Assembly (NCBI RefSeq): GCF_014647055.1
Contig: NZ_BMOL01000002.1
Coordinates: 270,917 to 334,916 of the forward strand
From: Deinococcus aerolatus
Lineage (GTDB): Bacteria > Deinococcota > Deinococci > Deinococcales > Deinococcaceae
DNA: 64,000 nucleotides
Direction: 5' to 3'
A model generated the notes under the pieces. It did no database searches, had not been told where the DNA came from, and saw only the letters and a program-made list of their open reading frames with translations. Shown one piece after another: positions 53,990-62,275 of this stretch; positions within the stretch are counted from its first letter, which is position 1, and each line of letters starts with the position of its first letter. The translations under genes were made by a program, and so were the position numbers.

Positions 53990-55084
53990 TCAAGGGCGCA
54001 CCACGCCCGGTGCTGCCGGCGCGCGCCGGCGCCGGGCGCGGGCCTGCAGCCCCCAGTAGCAGCGCACCAGATTTTTCGCCGCGTTGATGTGGGCGTTCAG
54101 CACATGGCCCTGGGGACACGTGAACGTCGGGCCCTGACGCGTGCCAAGGGTGTGCGCCGGACACGCGCTGCACGTCTGGCTGGTGAACGCCGCCGGAACC
54201 CGCACCACCCGGATGCCCCGGGCGTACGCGCGCTGCGGCCCCCACGACTGGTGCCAGTCCGCCACCGCGCGCCGGCGGGCGGCCACCGTGAAATCGCCCC
54301 GGAACTGCGCGTAGCCGATGGTCTCCAGCACCAGCGTGCCCGCCTGGGGCAGCACCTGCACCATCAGATCCTCCAGGGCCGCGCGCGCCGCGGCGTACGT
54401 CAGAACTTCGGCGAGCGTGCGGACCTCGGCCGACTCGCCCGCGGGCACAGCGGGCTGCGCCAGGCTCCACGTCACCGCGTGCTGCTGTCCCCACGCTGCG
54501 GTGGCCAGCGGGTGCAGCCCGATGTCGACACCGATCACGTCGTGCCCCTCTGGTACGGCGCGGCGCGGGGGCTGGGCGACGTACAGCACGACGAACCACT
54601 CGCCCCCCAGCCGGATCAGCCGCGTGCGGTCACGCAGCCACGCAGTCGGCGTCCAGATGTCGTCGACCATGTCCGCGCCGCTCGCCAGCTGGCGGCCCTG
54701 GACGGCAGCCCCGCGCACGTCCTGCCACCAGCTGGTCTCGTCCGCCGGCGTCATCGGGGTCAGCAGCGCGGTCAGCAGCGGATAGACGTCCGGGTACTGG
54801 CGATAGACCCCCAGCGACGCGGTGATGATGGAGGTGTATTCCGCCTCTGGGAGGCGATAGAACTCGCCGGCAATGGCCAGATGCCCCAGCTGGAGCTCGC
54901 GGTCATGCACCAGCATCTGGGCGGTCAGCAGCGGGCCGGCGGGGCGGTAGACCTGCCCGTGGGTCATCACGTCCAGCTGCTCGGCGCTGGGCTGCAGCTG
55001 TCCCGAGGCGACCGCCTGTTTGAGCTGCGGATACGCGCTGCGGTCCACGCGGATCACGTGGTGGGTGTGGTGGGTGTGGTGCAT
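53990..55084 (-). CDS. TnpB-like protein with His at the third RuvC position (module 1)
   Basis: 364 residues from ATG 55084 (ribosome site AGGAGCAGGA), chosen by match to the module 2 protein; the N-terminus is His-rich (MHHTHHTHHVIRVD). The C-terminal half shows the RuvC/zinc-ribbon plan of IS605 OrfB: GVDIGLHPLATAAWG (first Asp), LVLETIGYAQFRGDF (Glu), SQTCSACPAHTLG and FTCPQGHVLNAHINAAKNLV. In TnpB the last motif is DxNAA; here it is HINAA. The second zinc pair is also reduced to a single Cys. The protein is therefore probably not a nuclease. The primase gene starts about 20-40 bases downstream. No transposon ends or TnpA were found. Confidence 0.8.
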   Translation of the reverse strand: MHHTHHTHHVIRVDRSAYPQLKQAVASGQLQPSAEQLDVMTHGQVYRPAGPLLTAQMLVHDRELQLGHLAIAGEFYRLPEAEYTSIITASLGVYRQYPDVYPLLTALLTPMTPADETSWWQDVRGAAVQGRQLASGADMVDDIWTPTAWLRDRTRLIRLGGEWFVVLYVAQPPRRAVPEGHDVIGVDIGLHPLATAAWGQQHAVTWSLAQPAVPAGESAEVRTLAEVLTYAAARAALEDLMVQVLPQAGTLVLETIGYAQFRGDFTVAARRRAVADWHQSWGPQRAYARGIRVVRVPAAFTSQTCSACPAHTLGTRQGPTFTCPQGHVLNAHINAAKNLVRCYWGLQARARRRRAPAAPGVVRP

Positions 55085-56221
55085 TCCTGCTCCTGACTGA
55101 GGGGATGGGTGCATTAAGTCCCGTTCAGTACAGGATTTTTTCACTTTCCCCAGGTGACCCTCCTGCGCTCGTCTCTGTGGTGCCCCTGGGCGCTGCTGGT
55201 GGGCCCACGGGGTGCCCCCATCACCCGGCCCACATGGCGGGTGGTGGGGGCACGCCGGTGGACAGCAGCCCAGCGTGGGGGACGCCTCGGCCCGTGATGA
55301 CTGGTGGTGGGTGCACGCGATGCATGCGCATGGTGGGTGATGGCATGGGCTGGGCGTGGGCTCGGACGGCGCGTGACGCTGCCGCAGGGACGGAGCGGCG
55401 CGCCCAGGGGCGCCGATCTACGCGCTTCGGCGGGCAGACCAGATGCAACGGCTGAGGCCATCCGGGTGGCGGGAAGTTCTAGGTCATTCAAAGTTTTGCG
55501 GAGATGCGTTCCCCCGGCCTGGACGGCACTGGACGTCCGATCATGAGCGCACCGGCGGGACACGCGGCGCGCGCAAATTCAGTACTGCACCGAGACCACA
55601 GTCCATGGCACCTGCGCCCAACCGTTCCAGCCTGGCACGGGTGAGCTGCACGACACCGCGCGCCCCAGGGCGGGAGCACGCCCGCCGTTATGACCACAGG
55701 AACGTGCCGGGGGCAGCCCCTCTGCGGCTGAAGGCGCCCGGTGGGCCATGGCCCGCACCCGATGGACCGTGGTGGTTCTGGCGGCTGCTGCAAACCGCCG
55801 ATGGTGGCTTCAAGGGTTCCAGTGTGGTGCTGACGATGGGTTTGACGGTGCCCCCCGTCCGTGCCACCCGCGGTGGGATCTGGACCGCCCGCCATGGCCC
55901 GTGATGGGCCCAGAATGACCGGCCATGCGGTCCGGCCATGTGATCAGCATGGGGCCCAGCCGCCATGGATCACGGCACGGGGCCAGAGTCACCCTGAGCA
56001 GTGGCGACGCGATAGGAAGCAGCTTGTTCATGTCGTCAGGAAAGGTGGGCGGGGACGACTTCGCGCGTAGATTTGCAGCCGTCCCCCCGCCATCCCCCGG
56101 CGTCAGAACGCCCTCAGCGCCGACCTATGCAGCGGTGGCGTAGGGAGGTCTCTCTGCGGAGCTGGCCGGCGCAGTACGCCAGAGTCTGGGACCGCAGGGT
56201 GGGTACGGAGACTGAACCTGT
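55085..56221. other. module 1 non-coding leader, possible replication origin or RNA region
   Basis: Over 1.1 kb without a convincing gene. It holds two copies of TGGTGGGTG (55305 and 55331), many GATGG and CCATGG words, and the 73-base core at 55475-55547 that recurs without gaps in module 2. Further matching text follows (TTCAGTACTGCAC.., GAGCTGCACGACACCGC near 55640). The location upstream of a primase operon and the repeats suggest an origin or control region; this is inference. Confidence 0.55.
55475..55547. repeat. conserved 73-nt core, copy 1
   Basis: It starts AGTTCTAGGTCATTCAAAGT; those 20 bases are identical in copy 2 at 61328, and 62 of 73 positions agree in total with no gap. A plus-strand frame through both ends at the same TGA, but nine of eleven differences change the amino acid, so coding is unlikely to be the reason for conservation. 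Confidence 0.85.
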
Positions 56222-56686
56222 ATGTATCTGACCCAGGACGAATTCGACCCCACAGACAAGAGCTTCCCGACCACGCCCCAGGAGGTCACCGACCGGCACC
56301 TGGTGGGTGTGCTGGGCATGGCCCTGTCCGGCTGCGCCTATTGGTGCGATGAGCTCCGCGTCGAGGACCGCGACGCGGTTCCGGACCGGCTGACACCCGA
56401 GCAGGCCAGCGCGCTGCGCGGTGAGCCGACCGACACTGGTGACACGCCGTGCTTCGAGGACCTGCCGCTGCTGGGGGCCACCTGGGTGTTCGTCCCCTGT
56501 GAGCCGAAGATGCCTGAGGCTCGCCTGAGCATTCCCCGGCTGCGCCACGCGGTCGCGCAGATCTACTGCCGCGAGGCAGCGCGGGGACACCTGGATCTCG
56601 GCGATTACGGACCGCCGGTCTTGGACGCGCAGCAGGCCGACGCGGCGGTGCAGCTGGCGCTGTTCGGCGAAATTGTGTTCGGCTGA
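56222..56686 (+). CDS. hypothetical protein
   Basis: 154 residues from ATG 56222 (MYLTQDEFDPTDKSFPTTPQ). It is acidic and has FEDLPLLGATWVFVPCEPKM and a helical C-terminus (RLRHAVAQIYCREAARGHLD, ADAAVQLALFGEIVFG). No family recognised. It stands between modules 1 and 2, transcribed away from the module 1 leader. Shadow frames on the minus strand are rejected for their Arg/Gly excess. The 760 bases after it, up to 57447, show no gene or structure I can support. Confidence 0.6.
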   Translation: MYLTQDEFDPTDKSFPTTPQEVTDRHLVGVLGMALSGCAYWCDELRVEDRDAVPDRLTPEQASALRGEPTDTGDTPCFEDLPLLGATWVFVPCEPKMPEARLSIPRLRHAVAQIYCREAARGHLDLGDYGPPVLDAQQADAAVQLALFGEIVFG

Positions 56687-57447
56687 CCGGTGCCAGGGGG
56701 GACGCGGCCCCCTTCTTCTCCTGTTCTGCCGGTCTTGCACTCGGGCGAGCCCCCCTGTGTCCATCCCCGGGCCGGACCGGGAAGAGCGCTTGCCCCTGCT
56801 TCTGGCGGCCCTCCCCGCTCTGGGGCACCCAGACCAGGCACCTACCCCAACGTGGCCACCACGCTGCGGCAGGTGCGGAGCTCCTGCAACACCGGCACAG
56901 CGCCTTGACAGCCAGCGCCTCCTTGTTAAGTCTGGTTCACCTATCGGCGGCTGATCATTCAAGCAACGACCATCCGTCCCAGGGTGCCGTAGTCGGCCAG
57001 TACCGCCGCGCCCCCACTGGGCGGGCGCTCAGGCTGGCGGGAGGCACTCGAAACCCTGCGAATCCACCTGCAAGCCGCGCCAACGACAACATCCTGAGTG
57101 CAGACGTCCCCTGACTTTTTCTGGCAGGTTGGTCAGCACGTGCCCCTTTGTCGGCTCAAGTTCCACTGCAAGCAGATTCAAGTGTGATTGAAGTGCCAAG
57201 GGCGGAGACAGTCGACTCAGCTGAGCAGGTTCTCTTTTCTGTGGCGCGCACATCTTCGCGGCGCTCAGATTCCGTTGCCTGATGACTCAGTCCAAGAGTC
57301 TCTGGCACAGGCTCCCCCCATTCAGCCCCAACACGCCCTCGTTGGAACCGCTCCTGGTGCTGACCTCCCCCTCACCGTCACCTGGCGCTACGGCACCCAC
57401 AGAACTCCAGGCATGTATTCTGGTGACAGGAATCCGAAAGGAGACAG

Positions 57448-57933
57448 ATGGGGACGCACAGAATGAGGGAGCCGCTGATGCACCAGGAGAAGCCGAATCT
57501 GACCGATCCAGCCACCGCCAGCCGCCTGTCGCGTGGTCTGCCGGCCGGCGTCCACATGCTGCAGGCCCTGGGTCTGAGCCGCGAAGAACAGGCCTCGCTG
57601 CTGGGCCTGAGTGTCCGGAGCCTGCAACGCGGCGAAGACGGGCACGGCCCTGAGTTGAGCCAGGACCAGTTGACTCGGCTGAGCCTGGTGGTGGGCATCT
57701 ACAAGGCCCTGCGGCTGCTGTACGACGACGCCACGGCCGCAGGCTGGCCACACCGGACCAACCGGCGGCCGCCTTTTGGCGGCCAGACGCCGCTAACCTA
57801 CATGCGGCAGGGCGGCATCCCCGCGATGTACGAGACGCGTCGACTGCTGGACGCCGACCGCGGCGGACTGTTCTCGGTCACGCCCGAGGCGCACCGGTCC
57901 GCGCCGGGCTTCCCGACGGTGGTCGAGCTGTAA
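57448..57933 (+). CDS. MbcA/ParS/Xre-type antitoxin protein, no partner toxin seen (module 2)
   Basis: 161 residues, ribosome site AAAGGAG just before ATG 57448. Residues 45-95 form an Xre-like helix-turn-helix (LGLSREEQASLLGLSVRSLQ). Residues 95-150 match the DUF2384 toxin-binding domain: LLYDDATAAGWPHRTNRRPP, then FGGQTPLTYMRQGGIPAMYE and RRLLDADRGG. Such proteins normally pair with a RES-domain toxin gene directly downstream. Here the stop is followed by a terminator and a convergent gene, so no RES gene is present. ParS-like proteins also occur in plasmid maintenance. A relic of the same domain lies at 52979. Confidence 0.8.
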   Translation: MGTHRMREPLMHQEKPNLTDPATASRLSRGLPAGVHMLQALGLSREEQASLLGLSVRSLQRGEDGHGPELSQDQLTRLSLVVGIYKALRLLYDDATAAGWPHRTNRRPPFGGQTPLTYMRQGGIPAMYETRRLLDADRGGLFSVTPEAHRSAPGFPTVVEL

Positions 57934-57990
57934 AAACGCCCCGTACCGCTCAGCGCCCATCACAACCAGCCTCCCCTGTGTCCAAAAGTG

Positions 57991-58025
57991 AAAGGGAGCG
58001 GGGGCGCTGCGCCCCCGCTCCCTTT
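57991..58025. terminator. bidirectional terminator between antitoxin and module 2 operon
   Basis: A perfect palindrome: AAAGGGAGCGGGGGCG, loop CTG, CGCCCCCGCTCCCTTT. It is A-rich on one side and T-rich on the other, as expected for convergent genes. Confidence 0.92.
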
Positions 58026-58027
58026 GT

Positions 58028-58639
58028 TCAGCGCATCAGCAGTTGCAGCCGCGCGTCGTGAGGATTGGCCTCCGCTTCGGTCCAGCTGAGTGCCCACGGC
58101 CCGAACTCGTCCCAGCCGAAGCTTAATTCCAGCACCCAGCCGTAAGGTTCCTCCCGGATGTCCGCCCAGTCCATGCGGTGGGCCAGCCCGTGCGCCGGCG
58201 CCTGCGGCGCCAGCTGGCCCGCAGGCGCTGAGGCGTACTCTCGCCCCAGCACCTCGCGGGCCCAGCGCGGCAGCTGCCGCGCATCCCCCGTGCCCGCAGC
58301 GATGGGCCCCGGCACACCCGCCACCTGAATCCAGCCTGGTGCCAGTGGCGTCACCAGCCCCGGCCCGGTCAGCGCCGGCTGGCGCGCCGGCGGATGGACG
58401 CAGCCCGCGAGCGCCGCTGCGCGTGCCTGGGCGCCCACGGCGTCAATCAGCACCCAGGGCAAGCCCGCCGCCGCCGCCCAGGTCTGCCCTGCCCCGGCCG
58501 GCTCCGTGCCCGTCTGGACGGCGAGCGCCCACGCCTGGTCCGCCGCCCGTTCCAGCCGCCGCTGGGCCAATCCCATGCGGCGCAGCCGCGCGGCCTGCGC
58601 CGGAGCCGGCCAGAGGGTCAATTCGTAGTTGTGGGTCAT
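58028..58639 (-). CDS. small protein resembling only the N-terminus of TnpB (module 2)
   Basis: 203 residues. The start MTHNYELTLWPAPAQAARLR with RMGLAQRRLERAADQAWALA resembles the HTH_OrfB N-terminal segment of IS605 OrfB (Y.L.P...Q...L......R...N). The middle is Ala/Gly/Pro-rich (APGWIQVAGVPGPIAAGTGD) and the end is acidic with several Trp (YGWVLELSFGWDEFGPWALS). No RuvC or zinc ribbon is present. Its start overlaps the primase stop (ATGA), so it is translated with that gene. I infer a helper or split subunit of the TnpB-like protein; module 1 has no counterpart. Confidence 0.6.
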   Translation of the reverse strand: MTHNYELTLWPAPAQAARLRRMGLAQRRLERAADQAWALAVQTGTEPAGAGQTWAAAAGLPWVLIDAVGAQARAAALAGCVHPPARQPALTGPGLVTPLAPGWIQVAGVPGPIAAGTGDARQLPRWAREVLGREYASAPAGQLAPQAPAHGLAHRMDWADIREEPYGWVLELSFGWDEFGPWALSWTEAEANPHDARLQLLMR

Positions 58640-59553
58640 TCGTTCTCCCCTTTCCCGGAGTACACCGGGCCGCCCAGGGCCAACGCCCGCGTCAGCGTGC
58701 GCGACAGGTAGCCCGGCTGGTCATATTTGGTTCGGACGAGGCCGCTGGCCCGCAGCAGGCGCTCGATCTGGTCTTCGTCCCGCGTCCAGAACGCGAGGAA
58801 CCGGACGGCGGCGTAGTCACCCTCGCTTGCAGACGCGTAGCCCAGATCTGCCCACGCTCCCGACAGCAGCTGCATGGCCCGGTCGCCGTTGCGTGCGCGT
58901 CACAGACGCTGGATCACTTCCTGATCCGTGACCCTCAGACCGTGGAGACCCTGCATGCCCATGGCCCGAGCCGGATGTGGAACGTTGCCGGTCCCCAGCG
59001 CCGCCTCTGCCTGTTCCAGGTCGCCCAGCTGGCGGCCCCGCCCCCTGAGCGACCGTCCCGTCACCGTCACAAAGCCCCCAGCGAGCCATTCGGCGTGGTG
59101 TTCGCGCCGTGAGCGCGGCAACGTTCCACGCAGCCACACGTGAACCCCGTGGCCAGAGGGCGAGTATTCCGCATAGCCGTCGATTTGCTCAAGCTTCTCC
59201 CTCATCTTGGGTGTCAGTGGCCCGTCGAGATCCAGCGCCACCAGGCCAGCCGATGGCGGCAGGCTGACCCCGACGCCGCCGGCCCGGTGGCCCCGCGCGA
59301 GTTCCAGGGCCTCTTGCCACGGCATTCCCCCACTCCGGCAGTCCACTGGAGCCAGCCGCCCTGCCCGGGGCAGCGCCGGCGCCTTCCCCAATCCACCGTT
59401 GTCGCGGGGGAGCGCAACCCACGGCAACCAACGCGGCAGCGCCAGCAATTCTGGCGGAAGCGTGGTCTCGAGTTGCTGGGGGCGCGGCAGGCGCCCCCCG
59501 TCCCCAGACGGCTGGCCGCGCACAGCGCCGGAAAAGGCGTGTCTATTTCGCAT
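58636..59553 (-). pseudogene. PrimPol-type primase/polymerase interrupted by in-frame TGA (module 2)
   Basis: From ATG 59553 (ribosome site AAAGGAGC) the frame reads through the primase core: LETTLPPELLALPRWLPWVA, ALDLDGPLT (DxD), YSPSGHGVHVWLRGTLPRSR (sxH) and GGFVTVTGRSLRGRG. At 58902-58900 it meets TGA after VTDQEVIQRL, then continues in frame RARNGDRAMQLLSGAWADLG to the helix-bundle end (RLLRASGLVRTKYDQPGYLS). The module 1 protein continues straight through this position, so TGA probably replaced TGG (Trp). If stopped there, the primase domain alone would remain. An ATG at 58875 could restart the tail. Confidence 0.82.
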
Positions 59554-59671
59554 GTTGCTCCTTTCTGTTCTGCGCCCTTCCGCTTTCAGCTCGCAGGAAG
59601 GTTGCTAAAGGGGGGCAGGCATCAGGCCCGCACTTCCCCTCCCTGTGTCCAAGCCGTGGATCTTCAGCGCA

Positions 59672-60760
59672 TTACCGGCGGCGCTGCCGCTTGCGGCGCG
59701 CGTACGGACGTCCGCCCCAGGCGCGGTGACGCACGTTGTGCGCTGCGTTCTCATGGGCGTCCATCACGCCGCAGCCAGACAGGCAGACGAACTGATGGTT
59801 CGTCCGTGCCCCCGGGCGGCCGCACAGGTGACACCCCTGGCTGGTGCCGTACGGCGCCACCCGGCGCAGCCGCACCCCTGCGGCATACAGGCGCTGCGGC
59901 AGCCAGCTCTGCAGCCAGTCCACCATCGCCATCTCCCGGCCACGCTCCGGAAAATCTGTGCTGAACGTTCTCCAGTCGAGCCGCTCCACACCCACACACG
60001 CCGCCTGGCCCAGCAGCCAGGCCGTCATCTGGTCAAGCTGCTGCCGGGCGGCCGCGTAGTGCAGGCGCTGGATCCGGCCCTGCAGCTCACGCTGCGCGGT
60101 GGGCGGCAGCAGGTCGAGGTGGGCGGCGAACGTCGCCCAGCGCAGGCGATCCGGCAGGGCCGGCGGGGCCAGCTGGACGAGCGCCCCTGGCCCCGCCGCG
60201 GTGACGAGCGGCGACAGGCCGACATCGATCCCGATGGCAATGCCGCCTGCCCGGCGCGGCACGGTCGGCAGCTCGAACGTGAGACTCGCGAACCACAGGC
60301 CCTCCAGTTCCACCAGCCGCGTTCCAGCCTGCAGCCAGCGCACGCCACCGCCGCCCAGGACCACGGGCAAGGCGCGCCGGCCCTGGCACGTGGTCTGAAT
60401 CACCTGACGGACCCACGTCCGTTGCTGCGCCGGGCCCAGCTGCCCCAGCAGGCCCTGGGTCAGCAGCCGCTCGTCCTGGTGCTGCGCGTAGCCTGGTGAA
60501 GCCTGCACCAGCGCCGTCTGCTCCAGTGTCGGGAGCCGGTACAGCTGGGTCTGCAGCCTGACGTCACCCAGCTGCAACCGTTCATCGTGCCACCCGCACT
60601 GCCGGGTGAGAGCAGCGGCGTTGGGGACGTACACCCGGCCCCCGGCGAGGCCGCTGACCGGCTCTGTCGTCTGGCGCATCCAGCCGGTGCGGACCAGCTC
60701 GCGCAGCTGCGCGCTCTGATCCACGCTGACGCGCAGGTTGTGTGTGCTTTGTTTCTGCAT
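59672..60760 (-). CDS. TnpB-like protein with His at the third RuvC position (module 2)
   Basis: 362 residues from ATG 60760, with a strong ribosome site AGGAGGACAGAGAA; the frame is open to 60985 but that part is leader. It matches the module 1 protein throughout (GGRVYVPNAAALTRQCGWHD against GQVYRPAG.., RLQLGDVRLQTQLYRLP against LQLGHLAIAGEFYRLP). RuvC motifs: GIDVGLSPLVTAAGPG (Asp), CVGVERLDWRTFSTDF (Glu) and VMDAHENAAHNV, where DxNAA reads HENAA. The zinc ribbon is CHLCG and CLSGC. The basic tail RRKRQRRR may touch nucleic acid. Primase and the small TnpB-N-like protein follow on the same strand. Confidence 0.82.
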   Translation of the reverse strand: MQKQSTHNLRVSVDQSAQLRELVRTGWMRQTTEPVSGLAGGRVYVPNAAALTRQCGWHDERLQLGDVRLQTQLYRLPTLEQTALVQASPGYAQHQDERLLTQGLLGQLGPAQQRTWVRQVIQTTCQGRRALPVVLGGGGVRWLQAGTRLVELEGLWFASLTFELPTVPRRAGGIAIGIDVGLSPLVTAAGPGALVQLAPPALPDRLRWATFAAHLDLLPPTAQRELQGRIQRLHYAAARQQLDQMTAWLLGQAACVGVERLDWRTFSTDFPERGREMAMVDWLQSWLPQRLYAAGVRLRRVAPYGTSQGCHLCGRPGARTNHQFVCLSGCGVMDAHENAAHNVRHRAWGGRPYARRKRQRRR

Positions 60761-61623
60761 TTCTCTGTCCTCCTGCCGTCCCCTGGCCTCTCGCCTGTGT
60801 GTCCCTGTTCTCCCCGTTCTGGGTTCCTGCCCGGCGACGCGCGACGCACTGTCCTTGGATGGGAAGCGCACGGCGGCCACCGGTGATGGGCGCGCTGCGC
60901 GCGGTGACCCGCGAGCATGCACGAGCAGGTCCGCCGGACTGGTGCTGCGCGAGCGCGCACATCTGTCCCGTGGTACGCCCATCACGCATTCCCCCGTCCC
61001 GTGATGTCATCCCAGCCGCTGCACATAACCGCTGGTGGGCTCAACCGGCATGGACCGCCGGTGATGGGTTAAGGCCTAGGGCGCGCCCGTGGTGGGTGCG
61101 TGCGGTCGAGTGACGGACGGCGGACTCGGTCACGCAGTGGGTTCACACGACGCAACGCATGGTGGGTGCGGGCGTGGGATGCCTCATGGCCCGCGCCTGG
61201 GCTGGAGCGGCCCACAGCACTGGTGCAGGGACGGCGCGGCGCGCGCCTGGGTCACGCAGCAGCCCGCGCCGGGACGCCAGTCTCGGCGGTTCGGTGGGTA
61301 GACCGGATGCACCAGCACACCGTCAGGAGTTCTAGGTCATTCAAAGTGTTGCAGGGTTACGTTTCCTCGGTCTGGACGGCCCTGGCCGTCGGAACATGAG
61401 AATGCCCCTACGCCGCCCAGCGCACCGATGGTTCAGCACTCCACAAGGATCACATTCCACGGACGTGCACACAGCCGATCCAGTGAGTTGCACGACACCG
61501 CACGCCTCAGTGCAACACCATTGTCGGAGCCCGGAATGTCCAGCCCGCGCAGTTGGACAACTCGGAAAGCCTCAGACGACACACGGCCAGGTGGACCGCA
61601 GACCCCCTGGCTACAGTTGAAGC
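60761..61623. other. module 2 non-coding leader, related to that of module 1
   Basis: About 860 bases without a convincing gene, between the TnpB-like gene and the divergent HTH gene. It contains TGGTGGGTG at 61090 and 61160, the 73-base core at 61328-61400, and further text shared with module 1 (CAGGGACGGCGCGGCGCG near 61225 and GTTGCACGACACCGC near 61490). Order and spacing of these words follow module 1. Possible origin, promoter region or RNA gene. Confidence 0.55.
61328..61400. repeat. conserved 73-nt core, copy 2
   Basis: Gap-free match to 55475-55547: 62 of 73 bases by eye, with the first 20 identical. It lies 567 bases before the TnpB-like start, against 390 in module 1. Confidence 0.85.
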
Positions 61624-62073
61624 ATGATTCGATCAGAACTTGCCGACGAACTCGGCGTGAACTCCTCGACGGTCCAAAAATGGCTCGACGTGTACGCGCA
61701 ACTCACCGAGCGGACCATCGAGCGTCGACTGGACGACCAGACCATCAACGACATGCAGCGTGCGCGGACGCTGATGCTGGAGCATCCCGGAATGATTTTC
61801 CGTGAGGCGCTGGAACGGGCGCTGGACCTGTTCGTCGAACCGGTGCCGCCGGCCAGCGTGAAGCGGCTGATGGGTCGGCTGGATGGCCTGGAAAGCACGC
61901 TCGCCGGCATCGAGGAACGTCAGATGGTGCTGCAGAACCATCTGCAGGCCCTGGCTGATCACCTCAAGATGATCTCCGAGGACCTGCGCACGCTTCTTTC
62001 CGGGGGCGCTGACGCGCCGACGCTGGCTGACAACGGGTCGCACGCCACCGAATGGGAGGGGCCGACATTCTGA
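61624..62073 (+). CDS. MerR-like HTH protein with coiled-coil tail
   Basis: 149 residues. Residues 3-25 form a helix-turn-helix (RSELADELGVNSSTVQKWLD), followed by ERTIERRLDDQTINDMQRAR, a MerR-like second helix pair. Residues 85-130 are a heptad-rich coiled coil (LESTLAGIEERQMVLQNHLQ, ALADHLKMISEDLRTLL). The plan of N-terminal HTH plus coiled coil is common in plasmid regulators and partition-linked proteins. It is divergent from the module 2 operon across the shared leader, so it may control that leader. Confidence 0.75.
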   Translation: MIRSELADELGVNSSTVQKWLDVYAQLTERTIERRLDDQTINDMQRARTLMLEHPGMIFREALERALDLFVEPVPPASVKRLMGRLDGLESTLAGIEERQMVLQNHLQALADHLKMISEDLRTLLSGGADAPTLADNGSHATEWEGPTF

Positions 62074-62104
62074 AGCGAAGTGTGGCCGGGAGTGACGCCT
62101 TGAC

Positions 62105-62275
62105 CTACTGGCCGATCATCTGCACGAAGGCGTCGTACTGGCCGAGACTCGTTACGGTGACGTCAGCCACCGCGTCGTTGGGCACACCGGCGATGTTGAC
62201 CGCCAGGGCGGCCATGCCCGAGGGCGGGGGGGCGCTGCCACAGGCGGTCAGGAGCAGACTGAAGCGGCTACGCAT
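62105..62275 (-). CDS. tiny lipoprotein of 56 residues, perhaps truncated
   Basis: From ATG 62275 on the minus strand: a signal RSRFSLLLTAC with lipobox LTAC at residue 12, then GSAPPPSGMAALAVNIAG and VPNDAVADVTVTSLGQYDAF ending VQMIGQ. The mature part looks like the first strand pair of a larger beta domain, so the gene may be the stub of a longer lipoprotein. The next 370 bases, to 62644, show no gene I can support. Confidence 0.5.
   Translation of the reverse strand: MRSRFSLLLTACGSAPPPSGMAALAVNIAGVPNDAVADVTVTSLGQYDAFVQMIGQ

Noticed and set aside
55141..55400. Repeated GGTGG and GATGG words, checked as a CRISPR array
   Set aside because: There are no regular spacers or full-length repeats; treated as possible iterons only.
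55304..55546. Plus-strand frame ending at the same TGA as one at 61100-61399 (SSRSFKVL near the end)
   Set aside because: Only the last 24 codons agree, and most base changes there alter the amino acid, so the shared end reflects DNA or RNA conservation rather than a protein.
56114..56962. 282-residue minus-strand open frame
   Set aside because: Opposite to the more protein-like frame at 56222; rich in Arg and Gly and lacks a ribosome site.
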